A stretch of 64,000 nt of DNA from RUG14130 sp045598325 (GCA_045598325.1 JAZLLT010000050.1:1-64000); one strand, 5' to 3'. Positions 22,803 through 35,080 are shown, numbered from the stretch's first letter. The notes: a model not told the origin generated them from the sequence alone. Translations and numbers: made by a program.

Positions 22803-24112
22803 TCTTTCACCCCCATAAGGTCATAGGCGTCGCAGTCGGTGATTCTGACATTGATATACTGTCCGACGGTCAGTTCTTCGTCCGATTCCACTCGGATGAT
22901 GCCGTCGCTTTCGGGAGACTCATAAATACTGCGGGCGATATACGCGCCGTCCTCATAGCCTTCGATGACCGCTTCATAGGTCTTTCCCACGCGGGCTTTA
23001 CCCACTTCCAGAGAAATCGCCTGTTGGGTCATCATGAGGGCATCAAGGCGCCGGTTCTTGATCTCTTCATCGATCTGTCCTTCCATTTCCGCTCCCACGG
23101 TGCCGTCCTCGGGCGAATAGGTGAACGCACCGAGACGCTCGAAGCGGGCTTCCTTTACGAAGGAAAGCAGCGTCTCGAACTGCTCGTCCGTCTCACCCGG
23201 GAAGCCCACCATCATGGTGGTGCGCACGAGGATACCGTATTTGCGGCAGAGTTTCAGAAGGTTCCTGATGTGCAGGCTTGAACCGCGGCGGTTCATGGAT
23301 CTGAGCATCGTGTCGTCGATGTGCTGAAGGGGCAGATCGAGGTACGGCGCGATCTTCGGATTGTCGTGGATCTCGCGGAGGAGTTCCTCATTCACCGTAT
23401 CGGGATAGCAGTACAGCACGCGCACCCAGTGAATACCCGGAATCTCGCTTGCTTCACGGAGCAGTCTTTTGAGCAGGAGGGGCTTGCCGGGCAGATCGTT
23501 TCCGTAGCGGCTGGTATCCTGCGCGATGAAGGTCAGTTCCGTGACGCCCTTCTTCGCAAGGTCTCTGCACTCCTCCATGATGTCCTCGTAGGGACGGGAG
23601 ACATACTTGCCGCGGATGAGCGGGATGGCGCAGTAAGTGCACTTATTATCACAGCCGTCCGAGATCTTCACATAGGCAGAGAAAGGCGGCGTTGTGAGCA
23701 TGCGCTCCACTTTCGGGAACTTGTTGCTCGTTTCGCACCGCATCGGTCTCTCCCCTTTGAGCGCCTTTTCCAGAAGGTCCGGCAGGTTCTCGAAGTCATT
23801 GACGCCCATGAAAGCGTCCGCTTCGGGAAATCCCTCATACAGTTCGTTGGGGTATCTCTGGGAGAGACAGCCCGTGACGATGAGTTTTTTGAGCCGTCCC
23901 GTTTTCTTGAATTCCGCCATCTCGAAAATCGTGTCGATGGACTCCTGCTTGGCACTCTCGATGAAGCCGCAGGTGTTCACGATGATGACATCCGCTTTGG
24001 CGGGATCGGATACGATGTTGTATCCCTTATCGCGGAGCAGACCCAGCATGACTTCGCTGTCAACGGTGTTCTTGCTGCATCCCAGGGATACCATTCCTAC
24101 ATTGATTCGCAT
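22799..24112 (-). CDS. rimO: Ribosomal protein S12 methylthiotransferase
   Basis: 437 aa. Radical-SAM enzyme that adds a methylthio group to Asp of ribosomal protein S12. N-terminal UPF0004 domain with Cys ligands (SLGCSKN, NTCGF, VTGCLSQR), radical-SAM CDNKCTYC, conserved YCYPD and GETDE sections, and a C-terminal TRAM domain (KTYEAVIEGYEDGAYIARS). The VSLGCSKNxVDSE start is diagnostic of RimO over MiaB. Part of the ftsK-rimO-pgsA block. Confidence 0.95.
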   Translation of the reverse strand: MRINVGMVSLGCSKNTVDSEVMLGLLRDKGYNIVSDPAKADVIIVNTCGFIESAKQESIDTIFEMAEFKKTGRLKKLIVTGCLSQRYPNELYEGFPEADAFMGVNDFENLPDLLEKALKGERPMRCETSNKFPKVERMLTTPPFSAYVKISDGCDNKCTYCAIPLIRGKYVSRPYEDIMEECRDLAKKGVTELTFIAQDTSRYGNDLPGKPLLLKRLLREASEIPGIHWVRVLYCYPDTVNEELLREIHDNPKIAPYLDLPLQHIDDTMLRSMNRRGSSLHIRNLLKLCRKYGILVRTTMMVGFPGETDEQFETLLSFVKEARFERLGAFTYSPEDGTVGAEMEGQIDEEIKNRRLDALMMTQQAISLEVGKARVGKTYEAVIEGYEDGAYIARSIYESPESDGIIRVESDEELTVGQYINVRITDCDAYDLMGVKE

Positions 24113-24121
24113 AGTTGCCTC

Positions 24122-26974
<2,853 letters not shown>

Positions 26975-27015
26975 TTTTCCTCCGATGTCCATATGAACGC
27001 TATTATATTGGATAC

Positions 27016-27044
27016 ATTATAGCGCAAAAGCACCAAAAAAGCAA
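27016..27044 (-). promoter_or_regulatory. ftsK operon promoter
   Basis: TTGCTT (27044-27039), 17 bases, TATAAT (27021-27016). About 40 bases upstream of the ftsK start. Confidence 0.75.
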
Positions 27045-27074
27045 CCTCTGCGGTTGTTACAAAGGTTTGACAAA

Positions 27075-27096
27075 ACGCACGGCGTTTGCCGTGCGT
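27075..27096 (-). terminator. Terminator after the 27104-28105 gene
   Basis: Arms ACGCACGGC and GCCGTGCGT with loop GTTT, followed on the minus strand by TTTTGTC. Confidence 0.85.
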
Positions 27097-27103
27097 TCTT
27101 CTT

Positions 27104-28105
27104 TCATTTGACTGTTCCGCCCCATTCAACGAGCGTAAAGCCGTTTCTTGCAGGCGTATCGGGCAATTCCGGCGCGGTGATTTGGGCAAAATCTTCGCTC
27201 GGCGCATATGTCATGAACACGCGGATGATTGTGTCCGGTTCGGGCGACACCGTAAGGACCGCGCTGTCGCAGTAGGCAGCCGCATCGAAGGAAATGAGGT
27301 TGTAGGCGTTTTCCTGCATGAGGGGCAGCCAATAGACGATGAAGGCGTTTGTCTCGGAATCGTTTAGCCCGAGCTGCGGAAGGACGCCCTCCAGGAATTG
27401 TGCGGTATCCGTGCCTTTCACGCACCAGCCGCGGGACATATCCGTGTCAAACGCCGTCGTTCCCTCCCAGTAGAGGTAGTCATAGCGTCTGTCCTGCCCG
27501 TCGGTGAGCATTCCGCCGGGTTCAGCCGTCACCGTCCAGCCGTCGCCGTATGCGGGATAGGAGCAGGTGATACCGCCCGTGAGCGAGAGGCTCACCGAAA
27601 CTTCGGTTTCCGTTTCGGGATAAAGATAGATGACGGGCTTGTAGCAGACGATTTCGGGATATTCAAGTGCGGGTTCCGTGCCCGGCGCAAAGAGCGTATA
27701 TGTGTAGGTATCACCCTTTATGGTGAAGTTGAGTACCATCCAAAGATCCTTCCAATCATATACGGGAGTTTCCCCGTCCTCTGTGTCCGAAACAGCCCGT
27801 TCTCTCACAATATCCACTTCTACCGTAACAAGTCCTTTATCGGACATTACCGTTAACCTATATGAACCGTCGCTGCCTGACTCCTGCACACGAATGCAGA
27901 ACAGTATCTTCCCCTCCAGAATGCACATGCCCCCGGGACCCAGCAGTTCGAAGTTCCTGTCGCAGATATCCAGCGTCAGCCGTTCTGCGATATTGGTCCA
28001 GAACCCCTCGATTTCCTCGACGGGTCTGTCCGCGAGAGCGAAAGAACCCGCAAGGAGCAGGAGCGCCAGAGTGAGCGCAAGCACTTTCATCAGATTCTTT
28101 TTCAT
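27104..28105 (-). CDS. Secreted protein with KPVIYLYP domain
   Basis: 333 aa. Signal peptide MKKNLMKVLALTLALLLLAG with likely cleavage after SFALA-D. Residues ~150-330 form a domain with KPVIYLYPE, WTVTAEPGG, YDYLYWEG, KGTDTAQFLEGVL and FIVYWLPLMQEN, which recurs in secreted proteins of gut Firmicutes and Bacteroidota; I know no function. It overlaps the fucosidase stop by ATGA, so both are likely co-expressed. Confidence 0.75.
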   Translation of the reverse strand: MKKNLMKVLALTLALLLLAGSFALADRPVEEIEGFWTNIAERLTLDICDRNFELLGPGGMCILEGKILFCIRVQESGSDGSYRLTVMSDKGLVTVEVDIVRERAVSDTEDGETPVYDWKDLWMVLNFTIKGDTYTYTLFAPGTEPALEYPEIVCYKPVIYLYPETETEVSVSLSLTGGITCSYPAYGDGWTVTAEPGGMLTDGQDRRYDYLYWEGTTAFDTDMSRGWCVKGTDTAQFLEGVLPQLGLNDSETNAFIVYWLPLMQENAYNLISFDAAAYCDSAVLTVSPEPDTIIRVFMTYAPSEDFAQITAPELPDTPARNGFTLVEWGGTVK

Positions 28106-29430
28106 GGATTTCCCTTTCCGTCGCTGTTGTCGACGCCGTTGGACATCTGGGGATAATAGCAGAGATAGGAGTTATTGACTTCCTCGTCAAACTCCATTTT
28201 AATGACCGCAACGCCCAGTTCATCGGGGCACTTCTCGGGAAGGTCGCTGATTTCGAGGCGATAGTTCACCGCGCGGAAGGGCAGTTCCTCTCCTGTTGCG
28301 AGGAGCGTGATCTTTTTCGGTTGATTTTTGAAGCCGCCAAAGCAAAGTTTGCCGCCCTTGGGCCAGATGAAATCGAAGCAGTAGACCGTTTTGTGATCGA
28401 GGGACACCGCCGCGCGGCATACCTGATTCAAGCGCACATCGATTTCATATCTCCTCGCCTTGCGTCCGTAGACTGCCTCCGCATTCCGCTTCATCCACTT
28501 ACCGAGGTCATTGAGCGGCTGCACCGCGTCCGCCGGCACGCTTCCGTCCGCCGCGGGACCGATGTTGATGAGCAGGTTTCCGCCGCCATTCACGCACTTG
28601 GTAACGGTGTTCACCAGCTGCTGGGCGCGGAAGGAATAGGGTTCCGCCTGCGCGGCGTCCACATAGCCCCAGGAAAATCCGTTGAAGGTGAGGCAGGCTT
28701 CCCAGTCCGCACCTTCCTCCGCCACGCGCTTTCCGTCATTGGGTGGGAAGTTGAGGCTCTCTTCGGGCGTATAGAAATCCTCCGGCATGCGCGAGCGGTT
28801 GTTGATGAGGATGTGGGGCTGCAGGGCGCGCAGGCGGCTGTTGCGCTCCACGCTCTCCCACTGGTCAGATGTCATCTGCGGCCAGGGCATGTCGTACCAG
28901 AGGATATCGATCTTGCCGTAATTCGAAAGCAGTTCCACATTGAGCGCTTCGATGTAGTCGAGGAATCGGCGGCGGGAGGCTTCGTCATTATAGCACTTCC
29001 ACGAATCGGGATGCCGCCAGTCCATGAGCGAGGAATACAAACCGATCTTGAGCCCGTACTTGCGGCAGGAGTCGGTGAATTCCTTCACAAGATCGCGCCC
29101 GCAGGTGTTCATGGAATTGAACGGATTCACCTTGCTGTCCCAGAGGGAAAAGCCCTCGTGGTGGCGGGTCGTGAGCACCGCGTACTTCGCGCCGGCGGCG
29201 ACAGCCAGACGGCACCATTCATCGGTGCAGCCGGGCTTGGGGCAAAAGTCCTTTGCCATCTTTTCCCACTCGGCAATGGTGTAACATTCCGTGGACTGCG
29301 CCCACTCGCCCATGCCGTAGGACGCGAACAGACCGTAGTGGATGAAAAGTCCGAGCCGTGCGTCGCGCCACCAGACGATGCGCTCGTCGTGATCCTTTTG
29401 GGATTCATTCCAATACTCATCGTAAGTCAT
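28102..29430 (-). CDS. Alpha-L-fucosidase, GH29 family
   Basis: 442 aa. Removes terminal L-fucose from glycans. Start at 29430 after GGAGG; the first 13 residues of the longer frame lie inside yolD. Family motifs: FIHYGLFASYGMGEW, LTTRHHEGFSLWDS, YGLKIGLYSSLMDW, and KIDILWYDMPW, where the Asp is the probable nucleophile. No signal peptide, so it acts inside the cell on imported oligosaccharides. Overlaps yolD by 14 bases. Confidence 0.88.
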   Translation of the reverse strand: MTYDEYWNESQKDHDERIVWWRDARLGLFIHYGLFASYGMGEWAQSTECYTIAEWEKMAKDFCPKPGCTDEWCRLAVAAGAKYAVLTTRHHEGFSLWDSKVNPFNSMNTCGRDLVKEFTDSCRKYGLKIGLYSSLMDWRHPDSWKCYNDEASRRRFLDYIEALNVELLSNYGKIDILWYDMPWPQMTSDQWESVERNSRLRALQPHILINNRSRMPEDFYTPEESLNFPPNDGKRVAEEGADWEACLTFNGFSWGYVDAAQAEPYSFRAQQLVNTVTKCVNGGGNLLINIGPAADGSVPADAVQPLNDLGKWMKRNAEAVYGRKARRYEIDVRLNQVCRAAVSLDHKTVYCFDFIWPKGGKLCFGGFKNQPKKITLLATGEELPFRAVNYRLEISDLPEKCPDELGVAVIKMEFDEEVNNSYLCYYPQMSNGVDNSDGKGNP

Positions 29431-29854
29431 TTCCGTTTTCCTCCGTTTCGATTTCGCGTATGTCGTCAAAAGGGATCTCCCGGCCGTTATCCAGAAGCAG
29501 CGTTGCCCCGATATCGTCGATTTTGACCGCCCGCGCCGTCACCGTTTCAAAGGATCCTCCTTCCTTTTTGCCGTCGGGCAGGAAGTAGGTCACCTTCACG
29601 ATGGGCTTTGAGCGGATGTGCCTTTGCAGATATCCCAGAGACGCATTGATGTTTTCCGTTTCATCGTCTCCGTTTTCACCCCGCGCAAAGGTGAGCCGCG
29701 CGGATTCGTCGATTTTTTCATCATATCCCGTAAGTGCGGCAAAGGGCGCGAACTGACCCGCGCGGTCCATGCGGCTCATGGGCGGATGCTTTTTCGATAC
29801 GGGATGGGGCAGATCGATGATGTCGGCATAGTCTTCGATTTTGCGTTCGCTCAT
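29417..29854 (-). CDS. YolD-like protein
   Basis: 145 aa. YolD-like proteins are small partners found beside Y-family polymerases in Bacillota and are implicated in DNA repair; their activity is unclear. The family signature is here: a DRAGQFAPFAALTGYDEKI block in the N-terminal third and a beta-rich C-terminus (VKIDDIGATLLLDNGREIPFDDI, shown in part). ATGA overlap with the polymerase gene. Confidence 0.88.
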   Translation of the reverse strand: MSERKIEDYADIIDLPHPVSKKHPPMSRMDRAGQFAPFAALTGYDEKIDESARLTFARGENGDDETENINASLGYLQRHIRSKPIVKVTYFLPDGKKEGGSFETVTARAVKIDDIGATLLLDNGREIPFDDIREIETEENGNDLR

Positions 29855-31368
29855 GCCTTATGCCCTCCGACCTGTCCGTTGCGCTCGATGGCGGTGGCGC
29901 CTTCCTCAAAGTTCATGCCCATGAGGATGGCATTCCTGCCGTAGCGTTTTTTGATGTCCAGGATCGCCAGCTGGCGCCTTCTGTCCTTTTCCTGCTTTTG
30001 AGCGTCTTCCCTGCGGAGGCGTTCCTCCTGCTGAATATCATCGAACATGGAGATCTGCTCGGGCTCTCTTTGCATGTCCCCTTCCGTCTGCGTATCCACC
30101 GCAACGATGTAGACCCTGCGCACGAGGAGGCCTTTATTCACCTCGCGGTCATAGATCCGCATCGCCGCTTCCGTGATGGCACGGGTAGAGAAGGTTGGCG
30201 GATTCAGATCCTCAAAGCCGTGTGCGGGTTTCGGCACGGGTTTTCCGTACCGGTCGTCCGTCACGGGTCCCGTGTACTTCGCCGCGATGGCAGGATCCGC
30301 GAGACATTCGCTGTCGTAGCAGACGGTGAGATCCACGCGGCTCGCCACAAGGTTCTTTTCGGTCAGGTCCAGCGAAAGTCCGTTCGCCATCTCACGCACG
30401 ATGATGCGGGCTTTGTCGAAGGTGTAGGCGCAGGACAGCACCTGTCCCTGCGAAAGAGAACTGCTTCCGGGCTGATACGCCTTGATATCCGCGATGGTGC
30501 AGTCCTCAAATCCCCACGCGTGATCGATGAGCAGCTGCGCGTTGACGCCGAAAAGTTTATAAAGCAGGTCCTCGTTATAGTGATCAGCCGGCTTTCCGAC
30601 AGAACAGCGGGCAACATCGCCCATGGTCATGAGGCCGTTGTTCTCCAGTTTGCGGGCGATGCCCTTGCCCACGCGCCAGAAATCGGTGAGCGGTCTGTGG
30701 CACCAAAGTTCCCTGCGGTAACTCATTTCATTGAGTTCTGCCACGCGCACGCCATACTCGTCCGCTTCCATGTGCTTGGCGACGATATCCATGGCGATTT
30801 TGGCAAGGTACAGGTTCGTTCCGATGCCCGCGGTGGCGGTGACGCCGGTTTCATTGAGCACCTCGTGCACCATTTTCATGGCAAGTTCGCGGGCGGTCAA
30901 CCCGTAGATTTTGAGATATGCCGTCGCGTCGATGAACACCTCATCGATGGAGTACACATGGATATCTTCCGCGGACACAAAGCGAGTATAAATACCGAAG
31001 ATACGGGTGGAATAATCCATGTAATACGCCATACGGGGCTTGGCGACGAGGTAAGCGATTTTTAATGACGGGTCCTTTTTGAGCGCGGCGGCATCCGCAG
31101 ACTCGCCCGTGAAGGCGTGGCCCGGAGCGTACATCAGGCGGCGCGCATTTGCCTGCTTCGTCTTTTCCGCGATTTCAAAAAGCCGCGCCCTGCCGCCCGA
31201 ACCGATCATGCTTTTGAGGGACGGCGAAACCGCCAGGCAGATGGTCTTTTCCGTGCGGCTTTCGTCCGCGACCACGAGATTGGTGGTCAGCGGGTCCAGT
31301 CCGCGCTCGACGCATTCCACGCTGGCGTAATACGATTTGAGATCGATTGCGATATACTGTCGTTCCAT
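29851..31368 (-). CDS. Y-family DNA polymerase (UvrX/DinB-like)
   Basis: 505 aa. Copies past damaged bases. Start at 31368 (MERQYIAIDLKSYYASVEC), the usual N-terminus; the longer frame is an artefact. Catalytic palm: IDLKSYYASVEC and YSIDEVFIDAT with the metal-binding Asp/Glu. A C-terminal clamp-binding motif QISMFDD is present and an unusual tail rich in Arg/Lys/Gln follows. The ATG is six bases after a TATAAT box and has no ribosome binding site. Confidence 0.92.
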   Translation of the reverse strand: MERQYIAIDLKSYYASVECVERGLDPLTTNLVVADESRTEKTICLAVSPSLKSMIGSGGRARLFEIAEKTKQANARRLMYAPGHAFTGESADAAALKKDPSLKIAYLVAKPRMAYYMDYSTRIFGIYTRFVSAEDIHVYSIDEVFIDATAYLKIYGLTARELAMKMVHEVLNETGVTATAGIGTNLYLAKIAMDIVAKHMEADEYGVRVAELNEMSYRRELWCHRPLTDFWRVGKGIARKLENNGLMTMGDVARCSVGKPADHYNEDLLYKLFGVNAQLLIDHAWGFEDCTIADIKAYQPGSSSLSQGQVLSCAYTFDKARIIVREMANGLSLDLTEKNLVASRVDLTVCYDSECLADPAIAAKYTGPVTDDRYGKPVPKPAHGFEDLNPPTFSTRAITEAAMRIYDREVNKGLLVRRVYIVAVDTQTEGDMQREPEQISMFDDIQQEERLRREDAQKQEKDRRRQLAILDIKKRYGRNAILMGMNFEEGATAIERNGQVGGHKA

Positions 31369-31374
31369 AAGTCT

Positions 31375-31380
31375 ATTATA
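31375..31380 (-). promoter_or_regulatory. -10 box of polymerase gene, leaderless configuration
   Basis: TATAAT six bases before the ATG. The matching -35 is weak (TGGAAA-like at 17 bases). No Shine-Dalgarno lies between. Confidence 0.6.
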
Positions 31381-31410
31381 GCATAAATCGCGTTTGTTTT
31401 CCAGTAGGTT

Positions 31411-31439
31411 TTGACTTATCCGAGCGGTGGTGGTATAAT
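31411..31439 (+). promoter_or_regulatory. Promoter of the beta-lactamase-like gene
   Basis: TTGACT (31411-31416), 17 bases, TATAAT (31434-31439). The 13-base stretch TTGACTTATCCGA is shared with the prophage small-RNA promoter at 15823. Confidence 0.85.
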
Positions 31440-31464
31440 GCGTGCAAACAATCGGAGGTGAAAT

Positions 31465-32559
31465 ATGAATACCAATCTCATTTCCAAAGCAATGGACGAA
31501 TTTGACCGGTTGAAAGTTCCCTACAGCGCGGTAAAAGTATACAAAAATCACGCACTCGTCTATGAAGCCGAACGCGGAGACAAAACGGAAAGCGGAAAGC
31601 GCTTCTTTCTTTATTCCTGCAGTAAGGTCATGACCGTGGCAGCCGTGATGCGGCTGATCGAGCAGGGCAAACTGCACCTCACCGATTCCGTATGCAAATA
31701 CCTGCCCGCGTATGAAAACGCCTATGTGGAAGAGGATGGCAAAAAGAAGATCGTCGGAGACAAGATGACCATCCGCCATCTGTTCACCATGAGCGCAGGA
31801 CTCACCTATGATTTCAATACCGCGCCCGTTCTCGCCGCACGCGCGGTCAAAGGTGCCGATACCGTTGATATCGCAAACGCCTTCATCGAAACACCTCTCT
31901 CCTTTGAACCCGGGTACCGATTTCAGTACAGTCTCTGCCACGATGTGCTGGGTGCCATCGCGTCTGTCATCACGGGTATGAGTTTCGCCGCGTTCATGGA
32001 GAAGGAACTCTTCTCTCCCCTCGGCATGAAGGACACCTCATTTTCTTTCAGAGAAGATGAGATGGCGAAGAAGTATGTCTATAAGGACGGCGCGTATCTG
32101 CCGGATGCATGCTCGAATGCCTATATCCTCGGAGAGAATTACCACAGCGGCGGCGCGGGCGTGGTCAGTACGCTTCACGATTTTGCACTGTTCGCGGACG
32201 CTCTTGCCTGCGGCGAAGGAAAGGACGGCTATCCGCTCATCCGCCGCGAAAGCGTGGATCTGCTGCGCACGGAGCAACTGCACGGGCTACTCATAAACTA
32301 CAACTTCGGCTGCGCGGCGGGCGATGAATTCGGTTACGGGCTCGGCGTTCACACGCTGACGGCACCAAACAGCGAAACGAAAGCGCCCCTGGGCGTATTC
32401 GGTTGGGACGGAGCTGCGGGCGCGTACATCATGTGCGACCCGGAGCACAAACTGTCCATCGCTTATCTGACCCATGTGCATAACTGGCCGTCCGTCAATA
32501 AAAACGCACCATTCCATAGAGAACTCAGAAACGCCGTGTGCGAGGCGGTGCTTGGGTAA
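31465..32559 (+). CDS. Serine hydrolase of the class C beta-lactamase/DD-peptidase family
   Basis: 364 aa, GGAGGTG upstream. No signal peptide. SxxK catalytic motif SCSK (FLYSCSKVMTV) near residue 52, a Y-x-N-like QYSLCHDV, and the HSGGAG near residue 230 in place of KTG. Such proteins include esterases and D-amino-acid peptidases as well as beta-lactamases, so antibiotic hydrolysis is not implied. Likely cytoplasmic. Confidence 0.85.
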   Translation: MNTNLISKAMDEFDRLKVPYSAVKVYKNHALVYEAERGDKTESGKRFFLYSCSKVMTVAAVMRLIEQGKLHLTDSVCKYLPAYENAYVEEDGKKKIVGDKMTIRHLFTMSAGLTYDFNTAPVLAARAVKGADTVDIANAFIETPLSFEPGYRFQYSLCHDVLGAIASVITGMSFAAFMEKELFSPLGMKDTSFSFREDEMAKKYVYKDGAYLPDACSNAYILGENYHSGGAGVVSTLHDFALFADALACGEGKDGYPLIRRESVDLLRTEQLHGLLINYNFGCAAGDEFGYGLGVHTLTAPNSETKAPLGVFGWDGAAGAYIMCDPEHKLSIAYLTHVHNWPSVNKNAPFHRELRNAVCEAVLG

Positions 32560-32567
32560 CAAAAAAG

Positions 32568-32590
32568 CGGAGCGAAATGCTCCGTTTTTT
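32568..32590. terminator. Bidirectional terminator between convergent genes
   Basis: Arms CGGAGC and GCTCCG with a five-base loop, T-tract TTTTTT on the plus strand and an A-tract on the other side. The end of the phosphoesterase gene overlaps it. Confidence 0.85.
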
Positions 32591-33569
32591 ATTGGTTCCG
32601 TTTCCACCACGGAATGGATAATTCCTCCCGGTTGTAGTAGGCGCCTTCCTTTTCGGAGGATTCCATCTTGGGGAAATATGCCTGTACAAAGCGATGTTCG
32701 TCGTGATTTCTGAAAAACAGACCCAGTGAATCGTCTTCATAGATCTGAAGAAGGATACTCCTGCAGTAGGAGCCGCGGATGTTTTCGAAACTCGCCACAT
32801 CCACCTGCGGCACATCCTGCCAGTCCACCCATTGGATCTGGGAAAAGATGCGCTCTTTCGGGCACATATACTCACCGATGTGGGAGTGTCCGTAAAGGTG
32901 GAGCCGCACGGTCTTCGGAAGCGGCTGGATCTTTCCGAGGAAGCAGGTTTCGCGGTTTCCGCCCGGGAACGCGCAATGGGCGGCGGTGATGATGTTGGGC
33001 TTTTCGCACGCCTCCATGTCCCTCCGGATGGCGGCGAAATGGTCGTCTCCGTAAGGATAATGCTCCCCGCCGTAGCGGATGCCGTTGTGCGTGGAGCACC
33101 AGGAATTGTCGTGTGCCACATGGTCGCAGAAGAAATAAACCATGTAGTTGCCGACGGGCACCTTGAACCAGGTCTCTTCCGTGTCTGAGGTGGTATACCA
33201 GCCGGAATGGCGGCGGACCATGTCGTAAAACGGCATTTGGTAGGGCGTGATGCCATTCCTCATGCAGTGCTCCGCGTAGTCGTAATCGTGGTTGCCCGTG
33301 GCGTAGCACAGCGGGATGCCGAGGCTCCCGAAGGCGTTTTCCTGAAGATCCGTCATGCGGATGAGTTCAGGAAGGTTCGCGCTCTCCGTGCTGTCCCCCA
33401 GATACCAGATCATTTCCGCGGGGCAGCCCAGAAGACGGTAATCGTCCACGCAGATGGTGAGGCACTTTTCCGCATTTTCATACAGTTTCTGCTGCAGATC
33501 GGAAAACACCCATATCTCATGCTTCGCCCTTCCTTTGCAGGAAGCATACAGTTCATCGTATATGGTCAT
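32589..33569 (-). CDS. Calcineurin-type metallophosphoesterase
   Basis: 326 aa. Start at 33569 by ATGA overlap with the YitT gene. Dimetal site motifs: FSDLQ (first motif, Gln in the usual His place), YLGDST, TGNHDYDY, AAHCAFPG and YGHSHIGE. Probably a soluble phosphodiesterase/phosphatase acting on an unknown substrate; no signal peptide. Third gene after TetR and YitT. Confidence 0.82.
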   Translation of the reverse strand: MTIYDELYASCKGRAKHEIWVFSDLQQKLYENAEKCLTICVDDYRLLGCPAEMIWYLGDSTESANLPELIRMTDLQENAFGSLGIPLCYATGNHDYDYAEHCMRNGITPYQMPFYDMVRRHSGWYTTSDTEETWFKVPVGNYMVYFFCDHVAHDNSWCSTHNGIRYGGEHYPYGDDHFAAIRRDMEACEKPNIITAAHCAFPGGNRETCFLGKIQPLPKTVRLHLYGHSHIGEYMCPKERIFSQIQWVDWQDVPQVDVASFENIRGSYCRSILLQIYEDDSLGLFFRNHDEHRFVQAYFPKMESSEKEGAYYNREELSIPWWKRNQ

Positions 33570-34465
33570 CTCTTGACTCCCTGACGCGTGATTTTCTTGA
33601 AGTTGCCGATGGTGTGGGTCACATCGCTCACGCACACGAAGGTGCCTGGATAGGCGGCGATGATTTCCATGAAGTCCTTGATCTGATGGGGATTGACCAC
33701 GCAGATGAGCATGGTCTTCTCCTGCTTCGTATATCCGCCGATCGCCTTGAACACGGTGACGGAATGGCGGAGTTTTTTAATGAGTTCATCGGTGAGCCCG
33801 TCCGGATCGTCGGTGATCATTTCCAGTTTCACGGCACTTTCGCCGCCGCGGATGATGCCGCCGGAAATATTGGTGGTCAGGTAGGTGTAAACGATGGAAA
33901 GGATGACTGGCTCCACATTCCAATCATACACAAAGTAACTGGACAAAGCGACAGCGGCGTTGAACCAGAACAGGACCTTTGTGAAGGCGATATCCGGGTG
34001 ATGTTCATGGACATACTGGGCAATGAAGTCCGTACCGCCCGTAGTGCCGCCGCAGCGCACCACGAGACCATAGATGACGCCGTTCACGGCGCCTGCCGCG
34101 ATGGGACCCAGGATGGTGCTTCTTGCGTCGCCCGTGTAATACACGAAGCGGTCGATGTCGATGATTTTGTTCTGGAAAAGGAGCAGGACGCCCGAAAAGA
34201 CCAGTACATACAGCATGGTCTTGCAGGTGAATTTCTTACCGATCAAAAACCAGGATGCGATCGCCAGCGGGATGTTGATAAGCAGGGACATGTAGGAAAT
34301 GGAAATGCCCAGTTTGTACTGCACCATCGTGGCGATGCCGTTGACGCCCGCAGGCGCGAACGAGTTCTGAATGATGAAGATGTAGTAGTTGCACGCCAGA
34401 ACACAGGCGCCCAGCGCAATCAGGATGCAGGATTTCGTTTCGGAAAAGAACTTGTACTGTCGCAT
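33566..34465 (-). CDS. YitT-family membrane protein
   Basis: 299 aa. ATG at 34465 is preferred over a GTG three codons earlier because AAAGGTGAG lies just upstream. Five or six hydrophobic helices (residues ~15-190) with a Gly-rich GGTTGGTD motif, then a C-terminal DUF2179 domain (SVTVFKAIGGYTKQEKTMLI, HTIGNFKK). DUF2179 domains are often regulatory, possibly nucleotide binding. Transported substrate unknown. Confidence 0.85.
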   Translation of the reverse strand: MRQYKFFSETKSCILIALGACVLACNYYIFIIQNSFAPAGVNGIATMVQYKLGISISYMSLLINIPLAIASWFLIGKKFTCKTMLYVLVFSGVLLLFQNKIIDIDRFVYYTGDARSTILGPIAAGAVNGVIYGLVVRCGGTTGGTDFIAQYVHEHHPDIAFTKVLFWFNAAVALSSYFVYDWNVEPVILSIVYTYLTTNISGGIIRGGESAVKLEMITDDPDGLTDELIKKLRHSVTVFKAIGGYTKQEKTMLICVVNPHQIKDFMEIIAAYPGTFVCVSDVTHTIGNFKKITRQGVKR

Positions 34466-34476
34466 TTTTCTCACCT

Positions 34477-35001
34477 TTACTCTTTGCAGCAGGAACCGCT
34501 GTCCCCGCCGTGACCCAGCAGTTTCTTCAGTTGACAGGAGATATCGCCGAAACTCTGATCCGAAAGAGACGCATAGTGGAGCAGCACCTCGATGATGAAG
34601 CGGTCCAGTTCAAACACTTCTTTGATCTGATTGATCATATAAGTGTGATAGTCGTTGTTGCGCAGCATTTCCGCAGGGTTGCTCGGATAAGCCGCCCAGA
34701 TCTCGAAATGGGCGGCGCCGAAGGAGATGAGGCTTTCGTATAATATCTTTGCGCGGTCAAAGGCCTGCATCTTCCCTTCCAGATGCTTTTTCGCGCGGTC
34801 GATTTCCTTGTACCAGTCTTCCAGAACGATCGCGGCGATCAGCGCTTTCTTGCTTTTGAAATAGAGATAGACCGTCCCCACGGATGCGCCGCTCACTTCT
34901 GACAGCCTGCGCACGGAAAGCGCTCCGATGCCCTCTTTCCGAATAATCTCGCGGGCGGTATCGAGCAGTTTCCGCCTGCGTTTCAGCCCTTTATCCGGCA
35001 T
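34477..35001 (-). CDS. TetR-family repressor
   Basis: 174 aa. Start at 35001 (MPDKGLKRRRKL) with GGAGG seven bases upstream. HTH: ALSVRRLSEVSGASVGTVYL then FKSKKALIAAI, helix 3 being typical. The ligand-binding half ends in a Cys-rich tail (GDSGSCCKE). It heads the yitT-phosphoesterase operon and is divergent from the pilus-like operon; a TATAAT box lies at 35028-35033. Confidence 0.85.
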   Translation of the reverse strand: MPDKGLKRRRKLLDTAREIIRKEGIGALSVRRLSEVSGASVGTVYLYFKSKKALIAAIVLEDWYKEIDRAKKHLEGKMQAFDRAKILYESLISFGAAHFEIWAAYPSNPAEMLRNNDYHTYMINQIKEVFELDRFIIEVLLHYASLSDQSFGDISCQLKKLLGHGGDSGSCCKE

Positions 35002-35080
35002 AATCATCCCTCCGGTTTTCGTGCGCTTTATTATACTCTCTTTCGTTTCGGGCGTCAACCACGCCTCCGGTGACATTGCA

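Noticed and set aside
29851..31941. Long 696-aa version of the Y-family polymerase
   Set aside because: The extra N-terminus crosses the divergent beta-lactamase-like gene and its promoter; the family start is at 31368.
31465..32559. Beta-lactamase resistance gene
   Set aside because: The family is broad, there is no signal peptide and the KTG motif is replaced by HSGGAG; resistance cannot be claimed.
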